Source: a virus. Taken from it: 64,000 bases of DNA. A program made the translations under genes and the position numbers. The stretch is from the IMG/VR virus record IMGVR_UViG_3300021959_006017, positions 62,001 to 126,000 of that record; one strand, written 5' to 3'. This document shows, piece after piece, positions 48,492 to 56,153 of this stretch. Within the stretch, counting starts at the first letter, position 1; every line of letters starts with the position of its first letter. The notes below the pieces were generated by a model. The model did no database searches and was not told the origin of the DNA. It saw nothing but the letters and a program-made list of their open reading frames with translations.

Positions 48492-48775
48492 TGTTAATCG
48501 AAGCACCTTATAAAAATGGTGATACTATCACCATTAAAACTCTTACTGAAGAGATTGTTGCACGACTTGTAGAAGAAACAGATAAAACAGTTAAAGTAAA
48601 CAAACCAATGGCTATTATGGCAACACAACAAGGCATTGGACTAGGACCGTTTGCCTTTACCTTAAAAGCAGATGCTGATGTGGTACTAAATAAAAGTGTA
48701 ATATTAATGATTGCAAAAACAGAAAAAGAGATGGCAAGTCAATACGTACAAAACACAACAGGTATTGCCATCTAA
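48491..48775 (+). CDS. Small beta-barrel (Sm-like?) conserved phage protein
   Basis: 94 residues, MLIEAPYKNGDTITIKTLTE..., five or six beta strands with EEIVARLVEETDKTVKVNKP in the place of an Sm1-like motif. Conserved after the nrd genes in cyanophages as I recall. RNA binding is only a guess. Confidence 0.65.
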   Translation: MLIEAPYKNGDTITIKTLTEEIVARLVEETDKTVKVNKPMAIMATQQGIGLGPFAFTLKADADVVLNKSVILMIAKTEKEMASQYVQNTTGIAI

Positions 48776-48789
48776 AACAAGGAGTTTAG

Positions 48790-49872
48790 ATGTCAGCAAG
48801 TTCAACCCCTAACGAGTTTACACAATCTCAAGTTGAAGGTGTAGGTCAAACTACAGTAAACCATCCTGATGTTGATACTGATCCGGGCAGTAGTCCACCC
48901 GATCATGTTCATATTGATTATGACTTAGCACATCAGGCGTGTCTTGCAGAAATAGCAAGTTTACTTGAAGATATGGAATCTGACATTAGGATTATTACTG
49001 ATAGATTAGATGACGAAGATAAAGGTGCATATGTTCGTCAAGCAGACACTGTAGCAAATAATCCTGCAAATATTGCAGCCCAAGCAGCTCTAGAACAGAA
49101 TCTACAGGAAAGTGGCATAGTTGATTTCATAAATGCTGAACTAGGAACTCCTACAGACTTTTCAAACACAAGTACATCTAACTATTCAACTCTACAAAAC
49201 GCCGGTGGCGGCGGCGGCTTTTTGGGCGGCAGCGGGTCTCAAGTTAGACCAGCAGGATATGCAGGTGCACCAACTGTAACAACATCAGATGGAAGAACTG
49301 TAAATGTACCGCAAGCAGCACTAGGTGATATTATAGAAGCAAGTGGAGAAGCGACAGGCAATGTTCGCTATGGTAACCAAGGCGGTAAACGTAACTTGCC
49401 TATTCAGCAACAGCTAATGGACATACTCGATGCGGCTGCACAAGAAGCAGGAGTTGATGTTATTATTACAAGCGGCGGGCAAGTTCCTGTCAGTGAAGGC
49501 GGCAGAGACGGTGTAAACAGAACAGGATCGAATAGGCACGATAAAGGTTATGGTGCTGATGTTGCACTTTATACACCAGACTTTAATGGTAGACAACTAC
49601 AAGGAGCTAATCCGGCTGACCTTGCAATCATGATGAGATTTATGCGAGCAGCTAGAGACGCTGGAGCAACAGGTATCGGTCAAGGTAATGGCTACATGAG
49701 TGACAATGTCATACACGTAGACATTGGTTGGATAGGACAACTACAAGGTGCAATATCTGGGGTTATTGCAACACGTACATGGGGCGGAGGAAGTGCAACA
49801 GGTACAAGCACAAACTATGCAAACGCTCCACAATATATGAAAGAACTAATGACACCAAGGAGTAATGCATAA
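48790..49872 (+). CDS. Virion-associated peptidase-like protein (M15-type domain)
   Basis: 360 residues. Coiled-coil N-terminus (HQACLAEIASLLEDMESDIR then IITDRLDDE), a Gly-rich linker, then a C-terminal domain (about 190-325) with SNRHDKGYGADVAL and NVIHVDIGW: the SxxHxxGxAxD and HxD zinc ligands of D-Ala-D-Ala peptidase-like enzymes. Likely tail-borne and cuts the peptide cross-links of murein during entry. Confidence 0.8.
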   Translation: MSASSTPNEFTQSQVEGVGQTTVNHPDVDTDPGSSPPDHVHIDYDLAHQACLAEIASLLEDMESDIRIITDRLDDEDKGAYVRQADTVANNPANIAAQAALEQNLQESGIVDFINAELGTPTDFSNTSTSNYSTLQNAGGGGGFLGGSGSQVRPAGYAGAPTVTTSDGRTVNVPQAALGDIIEASGEATGNVRYGNQGGKRNLPIQQQLMDILDAAAQEAGVDVIITSGGQVPVSEGGRDGVNRTGSNRHDKGYGADVALYTPDFNGRQLQGANPADLAIMMRFMRAARDAGATGIGQGNGYMSDNVIHVDIGWIGQLQGAISGVIATRTWGGGSATGTSTNYANAPQYMKELMTPRSNA

Positions 49873-50624
49873 TGCCAGATCCGTATCATCATATAGACAT
49901 GACGCCGGAATACAATCGTATTATTTCAGCACTAACAGGTATAAGAGACGATATAAGACTTATTAGACGCAGAGTTGAAGATTCAGAAAAAGGTGTTGTT
50001 ACGAATGGAGTATTAAACGATTTCCAACGTGCAATGTTAGCGATTAGTATGAGTGCAGCCGGAGCAAATGATGCAGAAAGAATACGTCAAAACATTACAG
50101 GAGGTACTGGACTTACTGGAGGCTCGGGAGGTGTAGCAGCACCAAGTGGTGAAGATACAGAAACAAGAGAAGATATATTATTGGCATTAGGTATCGCTCA
50201 AGACATTGACAACGATGATCCTAGAAGTATATTTAGAGTAGATGGATTGTACTACAAAGAAGCAAAAGTAACTAATGCTCCAGATGACGGTTTAAGAGGT
50301 AGTCTGCCTGTGTCTAGCCCATACGTAGCAGACGGCGGTCCTATAGGTTATCATAGACTAAGCAACAATACGCCAACACCTGGACCAGTTGGCGGACCAC
50401 CAGATCAGTTACCAGACTTTGCCGCAAGTAAAAAACGTTGGCCTGCACCTCGTCCAGAGGATAGAACAGCAGTGCCAAACAGTGATCCAAATGCTGACAT
50501 TGTGAATCCAGTTACAGGTAATGTTGTACCACGTACAATACAAGATATACTAAACGATATTAACAGTGGCGGAGATGCACCGCCGCCAGCATACACACAA
50601 GAAGACGGAACAGGAGTAGGTTAA
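49872..50624 (+). CDS. Virion-associated protein, coiled-coil relative of its neighbours
   Basis: 250 residues. The start PDPYHHIDMTPEYNRIISAL then DDIRLIRRRVEDSEKGVV parallels the coiled coil of the previous protein; the rest is Pro/Gly/Asp-rich without a catalytic domain. It may bridge the two peptidases. One-base stop/start overlaps on both sides. Confidence 0.6.
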   Translation: MPDPYHHIDMTPEYNRIISALTGIRDDIRLIRRRVEDSEKGVVTNGVLNDFQRAMLAISMSAAGANDAERIRQNITGGTGLTGGSGGVAAPSGEDTETREDILLALGIAQDIDNDDPRSIFRVDGLYYKEAKVTNAPDDGLRGSLPVSSPYVADGGPIGYHRLSNNTPTPGPVGGPPDQLPDFAASKKRWPAPRPEDRTAVPNSDPNADIVNPVTGNVVPRTIQDILNDINSGGDAPPPAYTQEDGTGVG

Positions 50625-51385
50625 TGCCAAGAGCACATAGAGTAGGCGATGTAGATAGTGACGGTGATAGAGCAGTAACCGGCTCGTCAAATGTCTTCAT
50701 TAATGGTGGCCCTACAATGGGAGGTGCAGTAGCGGCTGCATTAGGTATACCTGATACTGTAATGATCAACGATGACATGGCTAGAATGATACTAGAAGAT
50801 CGTGCAAACGAACTTGCACTAGGTGGAGATCCGGATCAGAACGAAGCACTAGAATCTTATGGCGGAGGTAATCCTGATGGTGTAAACCCTATAACAGGTC
50901 AAACAGGTGTACAACCTGCACCTGGTAGTGCAGCGCAAGCACAAGGCGATGATGCAGTAGGAACACCTCCACCAACAGGCGCAGTAGAACCTAGTGAATG
51001 GTTAGAGTGGCAATCACACGTTAACCCAAATGTGCTTCCAGAAGTAAGAGAGAAAGCAATAGCACTTGCACAAGCAATAGGTAGACCTTTACGTTTGAAT
51101 AGTGGATATCGCACACCTGAATACAATGCTAGGATAGGCGGCGCACGTAACAGTATGCACGTACAGAGAAAGGCTATTGATATACAATGGCCACTGTCAG
51201 GAACAGAAGGTAAAAAGCAGTTTATTCAAAAAGCAATAGAAGCAGGCTTTACAGGTATTGGATGTTATAATAGCTTTATGCATGCCGATATTGGAGCTAA
51301 AAGATGCTGGGGTCCAAGCGGCGGCAGAGCAAGTATGTACGCAGAATTTGTACAGATATTAAGGCAAAGTGGTTATACAGTTTAG
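50624..51385 (+). CDS. Virion-associated M15-type peptidase
   Basis: 253 residues. Linker-rich N-terminal half, then a peptidase M15 domain (about 145-245): LNSGYRTPEYNARIGGA, MHVQRKAIDIQWP and FMHADIGAKRCW supply the zinc ligands. Second murein peptidase of the cluster. Confidence 0.85.
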   Translation: MPRAHRVGDVDSDGDRAVTGSSNVFINGGPTMGGAVAAALGIPDTVMINDDMARMILEDRANELALGGDPDQNEALESYGGGNPDGVNPITGQTGVQPAPGSAAQAQGDDAVGTPPPTGAVEPSEWLEWQSHVNPNVLPEVREKAIALAQAIGRPLRLNSGYRTPEYNARIGGARNSMHVQRKAIDIQWPLSGTEGKKQFIQKAIEAGFTGIGCYNSFMHADIGAKRCWGPSGGRASMYAEFVQILRQSGYTV

Positions 51386-51387
51386 AC

Positions 51388-51416
51388 TTGACAAACTGTA
51401 AAAACGAAGTTATAAT
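51388..51416 (+). promoter_or_regulatory. Early-type promoter
   Basis: TTGACA (51388-51393), 17 bp, TATAAT (51411-51416). Confidence 0.75.
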
Positions 51417-51448
51417 AAAGTATAAAATAAGGCAATAAGAGAAAGGCA

Positions 51449-52048
51449 ATGTTAATGAATAACAAAGTTATACTTGTAGACGCAGATGGTGTACTACTAA
51501 ACTGGGAATGGGCATTCGGTGTGTGGATGGAACAACACGGACACACCTCAATCGAAAATGGTAACTTGTTATATGATATCGGAGAACGATACGGTATCAC
51601 AAAAGAGCAGGGTAAACAACTAATCAAAATCTTTAATGAAAGTGCAGCAATAGGATTTTTGCCAGCACTTCGTGATGCAATGTTTTATGTAAAACGACTC
51701 CACGAAGAACATGGATATGTTTTTCATTGCATAACTAGTTTAAGTACTGATCCAAATGCAGGTAAGTTACGTGAAATGAACTTACAAAAACTTTTTGGTA
51801 AAACAGCATTTGAAAAAGTTGTATGTTTAGATACAGGTGCAGACAAAGATGAAATACTTGTAACATACAATGGTACAAACTATTATTGGGTTGAAGATAA
51901 ACTTGAAAATGCTATAGTAGGTAAAGAGTTTGGACTTCGACCAATACTAATGGAGCATGGCCATAACATGCACGAAACAGTTCCAGAAGGTATTACTAAA
52001 GTACTTAACTGGAAAGAAATATACGATATAGTTACAGGAGAAAACTAA
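51449..52048 (+). CDS. HAD-superfamily phosphatase, 5'-nucleotidase-like
   Basis: 199 residues. VILVDADGVLLNWEWA is HAD motif I (DxDGVLL), CITSLS motif II, and YYWVEDKLENAI motif IV. Resembles 5'(3')-deoxyribonucleotidases of phages, which dephosphorylate nucleoside monophosphates. A second in-frame ATG at 51455 is possible. Confidence 0.8.
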   Translation: MLMNNKVILVDADGVLLNWEWAFGVWMEQHGHTSIENGNLLYDIGERYGITKEQGKQLIKIFNESAAIGFLPALRDAMFYVKRLHEEHGYVFHCITSLSTDPNAGKLREMNLQKLFGKTAFEKVVCLDTGADKDEILVTYNGTNYYWVEDKLENAIVGKEFGLRPILMEHGHNMHETVPEGITKVLNWKEIYDIVTGEN

Positions 52049-52233
52049 TGAGTGAACAAACACAACATGAACAGATTTTACATGCATTTCAAACTTATGT
52101 ACAAGAATCTGTAACATTTGAAGAAAAAGGTGTTAAGGCAGCAGCCGCTAGAGCTCGTAAAGCACTAGGTGATCTAGGCAAACTTACAAAAACACGTAGA
52201 GCAGAAATCCAAGAGAAAAAGAACACAATGTAA
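52048..52233 (+). CDS. Small basic histone-H1-like conserved phage protein
   Basis: 61 residues; VKAAAARARKALGDLGKLTK is an Ala/Lys/Arg-rich helix. Common as a short protein in T4-like marine phages. TAATG links it to the HAD gene and the next gene. Confidence 0.65.
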   Translation: MSEQTQHEQILHAFQTYVQESVTFEEKGVKAAAARARKALGDLGKLTKTRRAEIQEKKNTM

Positions 52234-52403
52234 TGTGGTCTTTGTGGGCTAAGGCCCTAGGAGCAAAAGCATATGAAGACGACGATAGAGCTGACAGAGT
52301 TGCAATCATTCGTACTCTTATTGTGGGGTTCGAGCTTTTTGTCGGCATTTTTATTATCTTAAATGCAATAGCCAATCACGGCTGGAACTTGATAGGATTA
52401 TAA
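52233..52403 (+). CDS. Small membrane protein
   Basis: 56 residues, MWSLWAKALGAKAYEDDDRA..., one membrane segment at about 27-48. Start overlaps the previous stop. Function unknown. Confidence 0.65.
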   Translation: MWSLWAKALGAKAYEDDDRADRVAIIRTLIVGFELFVGIFIILNAIANHGWNLIGL

Positions 52404-52436
52404 CGTATGTTAGCGTTATAATCCTTTCTTTTTGTA
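52394..52436 (+). terminator. Rho-independent terminator
   Basis: Perfect 12-bp stem AGGATTATAACG/CGTTATAATCCT with an 8-nt loop, then TTCTTTTT. It overlaps the last codons of the gene. Confidence 0.93.
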
Positions 52437-52440
52437 AATA
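52433..52440 (+). promoter_or_regulatory. T4-type late promoter
   Basis: TGTAAATA, 5 bp before the ATG at 52446. Confidence 0.5.
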
Positions 52441-52445
52441 TTAGT

Positions 52446-52658
52446 ATGACGTATTTTGAACTCAAAGAAGCTAATCGCTTTTACTGGCTAGTCAAAGGTC
52501 AACTCATTCCTGAATCTTGGAACGAAAAAGATATTCGCGACACATATGAATCTTACTTTAGACGCTTGTGGGGCAACCACGAAAGAGCAGTATATGGCGA
52601 GTTAGGATTTGAAGCAGCCTGGGCAAAAACGCCAAGCAAAAAAGCGGTTGACATCTAA
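52446..52658 (+). CDS. Small conserved phage protein
   Basis: 70 residues, MTYFELKEANRFYWLVKGQL..., compact and Trp-rich. Its last codons overlap the -35 box of the tmRNA promoter. Confidence 0.65.
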   Translation: MTYFELKEANRFYWLVKGQLIPESWNEKDIRDTYESYFRRLWGNHERAVYGELGFEAAWAKTPSKKAVDI

Positions 52659-52678
52659 AGTATAAACTGTTATAAATA
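52648..52678 (+). promoter_or_regulatory. Composite early/late promoter of the tmRNA
   Basis: TTGACA (52648-52653), 17 bp, then TATAAATA (52671-52678), whose first six bases act as a sigma70 -10 and whose eight bases are the exact late-promoter consensus. The RNA would be made in both phases. Confidence 0.7.
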
Positions 52679-52680
52679 AC

Positions 52681-52961
52681 CTGTAGGCGTTACAAAGCGT
52701 ATTTGGACTCCGGGGCGGTACCGGACGCCTCCACCATAAGCACTCTATCCCAACCTGACGAGGGCGGATCGTAAAGAACTAAACAGAGTGCTTATGATGG
52801 GGGCGAAATAGGTTTCGACAGGTAGGCAAGTTTACAAAACACAAATGCAAACGATAACTTTGCACCTGAGTTAGCCCTAGCGGCATGATTCACGGGGTTA
52901 GTCCACCTTGTTACCAAACGGCTAGAAAGGTGTTGCAGAGATGTAACACCTTTCTTCTTTT
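52681..52961 (+). ncRNA. ssrA: Circularly permuted (two-piece) tmRNA
   Basis: Order is acceptor piece, spacer, coding piece. The acceptor piece ends in CGCCTCC-A-CCA (52726-52736) after a TCCGG/CCGGA T-arm. The coding piece begins GGGGGCG (52799-52805), which pairs with CGCCTCC as the 7-bp acceptor stem, and continues with the tmRNA hallmark TTTCGAC. The tag frame at 52847-52888 reads ANDNFAPELALAA then TGA. The spacer is closed by an 11-bp ATAAGCACTCT/AGAGTGCTTAT stem for processing. Permuted tmRNA is typical of alphaproteobacteria, and the ANDN tag resembles theirs. It rescues stalled ribosomes and tags the peptides for ClpXP. Confidence 0.93.
52925..52961 (+). terminator. Terminator of the tmRNA gene
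   Basis: Perfect 10-bp GAAAGGTGTT/AACACCTTTC stem, then TTCTTTT. Confidence 0.85.
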
Positions 52962-53077
52962 GTAATCACACCTAGTGAAAATGCTGCATCGCAATGATAA
53001 CTAATAGTATGTGCAAAATGCAACGTTTTGCGCTATAGTATATTATTGTTAATAAAATCAAAAAAGGAAATGAACAT

Positions 53078-53473
53078 ATGCGTACATTCGTAATCGCAAT
53101 GGTAGCCGCAATGGCTGCAACTTCAGCAACAGCTATGGACCTATCAGTTCCAGGCCTAGCACTGAACACAGACGTAGTAGCAGAGTATAAACTTGATGCA
53201 GAAACAACTACAGTCACAATCAATCCAGAACTAGCACTAGAGCCAGTTACTGCTCCAGGTCTTGAACTAACAGCAGGAATGACTTTAAGTGCATATGACA
53301 ATGCAGGCGGTGTAACTCTATTTGACGAGTTTGATGTTTTACCATCAGTTGACTTTGGTGCAACATACACACTACCTACATGGTCAAATGTAGAACTATC
53401 TGCAGGTACTTCATATGACTTCGACGCAAAAGAGCGTGGTGAAGTTTCTTTGAAAGCAACTTTTAGTTTCTAA
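53078..53473 (+). CDS. Secreted outer-membrane beta-barrel-like protein
   Basis: 131 residues. Signal peptide of about 19 residues ending ATA. The mature chain is alternating strands and ends in ATFSF, the aromatic C-terminal signal of outer-membrane barrels. Same type as the protein at 950 though not closely related. A phage-made barrel could change the host surface. Strong AAGGAAA leader; flanked by terminators, so a single-gene unit. Confidence 0.65.
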   Translation: MRTFVIAMVAAMAATSATAMDLSVPGLALNTDVVAEYKLDAETTTVTINPELALEPVTAPGLELTAGMTLSAYDNAGGVTLFDEFDVLPSVDFGATYTLPTWSNVELSAGTSYDFDAKERGEVSLKATFSF

Positions 53474-53496
53474 TCTGATTGTATAGCGATCAACTT

Positions 53497-53521
53497 GGGC
53501 GGCTTCGGTCGCCCTTTTTTT
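53497..53521 (+). terminator. Rho-independent terminator with UUCG tetraloop
   Basis: GGGCGGC-TTCG-GTCGCCC stem-loop followed by T7. Confidence 0.93.
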
Positions 53522-53534
53522 ATGACCGATTTTC

Positions 53535-53542
53535 AATAAATA
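53535..53542 (+). promoter_or_regulatory. T4-type late promoter
   Basis: AATAAATA, then GGGAGG Shine-Dalgarno and ATG at 53570. Confidence 0.65.
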
Positions 53543-53569
53543 CAACTATAATAGATTGGGAGGTCTACA

Positions 53570-53719
53570 ATGGCAAAAGCATTTATTGGCGGAAGTAGTG
53601 TCTTGGAACCTACTCGCAAAAAAACAAGCATTGGCGGAAATCACAGTATGATCAAAACCAGTTCAATGAGCAAAGGCAAGCGGAAGTCTTACAAAAGATA
53701 TCGCGGGCAAGGAAGATAA
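53570..53719 (+). CDS. Small basic conserved phage protein
   Basis: 49 residues, MAKAFIGGSSVLEPTRKKTS..., ending KSYKRYRGQGR, a C-terminus I recognise from cyanomyovirus proteins. Probably nucleic-acid-binding or virion-internal. Confidence 0.75.
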   Translation: MAKAFIGGSSVLEPTRKKTSIGGNHSMIKTSSMSKGKRKSYKRYRGQGR

Positions 53720-53720
53720 C

Positions 53721-53921
53721 ATGATTAAGAACTTTAAGGACATAGTAATACTACTAATAACTTCAGGAGTGTTAATACTCCTAGGAGTTATTATCATAGG
53801 TGACTATATTGTAGCACTAGAAGAAAATAGGCCTGTTGATGAAAGTGTAATTACACTAATGAAAATGTCAGTAACAGGATTGATTGGTGTTATTGGTGGA
53901 TACATAGGTGGAAGTAAATGA
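53721..53921 (+). CDS. Two-pass membrane protein, holin candidate
   Basis: 66 residues with membrane segments at about 7-30 and 48-64 and a charged loop. Size, topology and position before lysis-type genes fit a holin, but no family is recognised. Confidence 0.55.
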   Translation: MIKNFKDIVILLITSGVLILLGVIIIGDYIVALEENRPVDESVITLMKMSVTGLIGVIGGYIGGSK

Positions 53922-54259
53922 ATATGAAATTTGGAATAGGCGTAGTTATTGCAATAGTAATGCAAGTAAGTGCATTTGTATGGTGGACCGCACAACAAGC
54001 ACAAACAATAGAACTATTGAAAACAGAAGTAAGCGAACTTACCAGCAAGATGGCTGTGGAAGATGAAGTAAACATGGCTCGTGATATTGCTGATATGAAA
54101 AAAATGTTACAAGAAAACAGTATATGGTTAACAGAACTATCTACTGATGTTGATGACTTGATTGATTTTGCAGAGTTTACAGAAAACAAATGGGCAGGAT
54201 CATACGATGAAGATCCTGGATACGACAGACTATTCGGTAAGAAGCCGGCAAAGGAATAA
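53918..54259 (+). CDS. Membrane-anchored coiled-coil protein, i-spanin candidate
   Basis: 113 residues. One N-terminal membrane segment (about 5-24), then a coiled coil (QTIELLKTEVSELTSKM ... ADMKKMLQEN), the layout of inner-membrane spanins. Overlaps the holin-like gene by ATGA. Confidence 0.5.
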   Translation: MNMKFGIGVVIAIVMQVSAFVWWTAQQAQTIELLKTEVSELTSKMAVEDEVNMARDIADMKKMLQENSIWLTELSTDVDDLIDFAEFTENKWAGSYDEDPGYDRLFGKKPAKE

Positions 54260-54261
54260 TA

Positions 54262-54735
54262 ATGTTTAGTTTTGACGTAGAAAATATTACCAAGGGAATT
54301 GGCGTAGTAACAGCATCATTTGCATTGATTGGTGGCGGATATACACTATGGGATAAACTAGAAAGCAAAGACATTCTTACATGGGCACCAGAACATTTTC
54401 AAGTATCTGATGCTCCTGCTACTGGAACCTTTGATGTTATCGTTGCACGTGAAAAGCACAGAGACGATTGCAGTGTTGAAGGATTTACGCTTGAAGTCAA
54501 GGACAGCAAGTATATGGTTCACAAAGCTATTCCTGGTATGACAAAGTTTAGTGGACCTGCATCAGACAAGATTGACAAGTTTGGATTTACGTTTACTATT
54601 GATAAAGAACACGTTGGCATGATGCCTGCAGGACCTGCAACACTATTGGCACGTATTGATTATATGTGTCCAGAAGGTCCAACCGTAGTTGCTTATCCAG
54701 ATCACGAAAATCTAACGTTTAATATAACAAAATAG
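54262..54735 (+). CDS. Membrane-anchored periplasmic-domain protein
   Basis: 157 residues. Hydrophobic anchor at about 11-30, then a beta-sandwich-like domain with two Cys (DDCSVEGF, DYMCPEGP). Third gene of the membrane cluster. Function unknown. Confidence 0.6.
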   Translation: MFSFDVENITKGIGVVTASFALIGGGYTLWDKLESKDILTWAPEHFQVSDAPATGTFDVIVAREKHRDDCSVEGFTLEVKDSKYMVHKAIPGMTKFSGPASDKIDKFGFTFTIDKEHVGMMPAGPATLLARIDYMCPEGPTVVAYPDHENLTFNITK

Positions 54736-54755
54736 CATTTCAAAGGAGAGGGCAA

Positions 54756-55241
54756 ATGCAAACACAAAATGAATATGATGTAACAGTCATTAAAGTAGTT
54801 GACGGAGATACCGTTGATGTTGATATCGATCTAGGGTTTGGCGTAACACTAACTGATGAGCGTGTACGCATTATGGGCATAGACACACCAGAGTCACGCA
54901 CAAGAGACAAGGTAGAAGACTTGTTCGGCGAAGCAGCCAAAGCACGTTTAAAAGAGCTTATGAAGAATGGTGGCAAACTTATTACCACAGAAGATCGCAA
55001 AGGCGAAGATATGAAAGGCAAGTTCGGACGTATCCTAGGTGACTTCAAAGTAGACTATAATGGTGAAACAAAAACTGTAACAGACATACTTGTTGAAGAG
55101 GGACATGCTGTTGCTTACTTTGGTGGTAGCAAAGAAGAAATCCAAATGAAGCACATGGCCAACAGAGAAAAGCTTCTACGTGAAGGCATTGTTGATCGTG
55201 CAGAATATGATGAAGCAGTGGCTCTAATGGAAGAAAAATAA
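54756..55241 (+). CDS. Staphylococcal-nuclease-like nuclease
   Basis: 161 residues. VIKVVDGDTVDVDIDLGFG and VRIMGIDTPESR are the SNase Ca2+/active-site blocks, and GKFGRILGDF holds the second catalytic Arg region. No signal peptide, so it acts in the cytoplasm, perhaps on host DNA or RNA. AGGAGAGG Shine-Dalgarno. Confidence 0.88.
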   Translation: MQTQNEYDVTVIKVVDGDTVDVDIDLGFGVTLTDERVRIMGIDTPESRTRDKVEDLFGEAAKARLKELMKNGGKLITTEDRKGEDMKGKFGRILGDFKVDYNGETKTVTDILVEEGHAVAYFGGSKEEIQMKHMANREKLLREGIVDRAEYDEAVALMEEK

Positions 55242-55244
55242 AGG

Positions 55245-55304
55245 TTGACAAATACTCCTTATTAGTGTAATATTATTATAAAAAACAATAATAAAGGAGT
55301 ATTT
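55245..55304 (+). promoter_or_regulatory. Early promoter nested in an SD-sequestering inverted repeat
   Basis: TTGACA (55245-55250), 17 bp, TAATAT (55268-55273). AAATACTCCTT (55250-55260) in the spacer pairs with AAGGAGTATTT (55294-55304), which carries the Shine-Dalgarno. Only read-through RNA contains both arms. Confidence 0.7.
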
Positions 55305-55308
55305 TATT

Positions 55309-55581
55309 ATGAAAACTAAAGTAAAAAACAAAGTAAAAGGCACTAGATTCTACAAAGCCGGAACACAAAATCAAACTATCTTACAAAACTATTGGGGTAA
55401 TGGTAAAACATTTACTACCGAAGAGTTGAAAGATACACTACATATAGCGTCACCTGGTGCTAGACTATCAGAGCTAAGAGAAGCTGGCTTTGATGTTAGA
55501 GTAGTCGATACTGTATCGAATGACTTCGGAGCAGGAAGACCTACTGTAAAATACAAGATTATGCAAAGAAGAACTGCATAA
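55309..55581 (+). CDS. Winged-helix-type DNA-binding protein
   Basis: 90 residues. TILQNYWGNGKTFTTEELKD followed by SPGARLSELREAGFDVR looks like a helix-turn-helix with recognition helix, then a basic wing. A phage transcription regulator is plausible. Its Shine-Dalgarno AAGGAG is one arm of the promoter inverted repeat. Confidence 0.65.
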   Translation: MKTKVKNKVKGTRFYKAGTQNQTILQNYWGNGKTFTTEELKDTLHIASPGARLSELREAGFDVRVVDTVSNDFGAGRPTVKYKIMQRRTA

Positions 55582-55587
55582 TATAGG

Positions 55588-55652
55588 TTGACAACTCAAT
55601 AAAACCCTGCTATACTATAGATATTATTAACTTAGAAAGGCAGGGTTTTATT
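55588..55652 (+). promoter_or_regulatory. Early promoter nested in a second SD-sequestering inverted repeat
   Basis: TTGACA (55588-55593), 17 bp, TATACT (55611-55616). AATAAAACCCTGC (55598-55610) and GCAGGGTTTTATT (55640-55652) are a perfect 13-bp inverted repeat; the second arm ends at the ATG. Confidence 0.75.
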
Positions 55653-56096
55653 ATGACTATGCATTTGGTAGGTCCGTATATGACTACGACCAACTACAAG
55701 AAGCGTAAGCAGAAGAAACTTACAGACAATCAAAGAGTTAAACTAGAACAAGAATGGCGAGCATACAACAAACGTATGCGTCAGACGAACTGCCATTCGG
55801 CACAGTTCGAGCAGTTCGAACAGTATCTTTCGTACATCCGAGGCGAACACAAGCCACGCAAACAAGAGCAAGAGTTCAAACCTTTTGTTCCTGCAACTAA
55901 CTATCGCAGAGAAACACAGCATATTCCGAGCCATAACGCAGACCAGTTTGCACCGTGTGTAAAGAAAGAAAGTATGGAGTACACAGGCGAGCGCCAACTG
56001 CTAGGCATTGCAACTATGCACAAAAGTAACATGGTTCCAGTGTTTGCAGACAACAAAGAACAAGCAGTAGAGATTGCTCAGATGCGCAGAAACTAA
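55653..56096 (+). CDS. Conserved basic phage protein
   Basis: 147 residues, MTMHLVGPYMTTTNYKKRKQ..., ending QLLGIATMHKSNMVPVFADN KEQA-type, a C-terminal block I recognise from many T4-like marine phages. Basic first half. Function unknown. Confidence 0.7.
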   Translation: MTMHLVGPYMTTTNYKKRKQKKLTDNQRVKLEQEWRAYNKRMRQTNCHSAQFEQFEQYLSYIRGEHKPRKQEQEFKPFVPATNYRRETQHIPSHNADQFAPCVKKESMEYTGERQLLGIATMHKSNMVPVFADNKEQAVEIAQMRRN

Positions 56097-56126
56097 AGTA
56101 TGTACTTAAATCTCCACAGAAAACCA

Positions 56127-56134
56127 CTTAAATA
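56127..56134 (+). promoter_or_regulatory. T4-type late promoter
   Basis: CTTAAATA, 19 bp before the ATG at 56154, with GAGGGAAG between. Confidence 0.6.
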
Positions 56135-56153
56135 GTAGACCGAGGGAAGAAAA

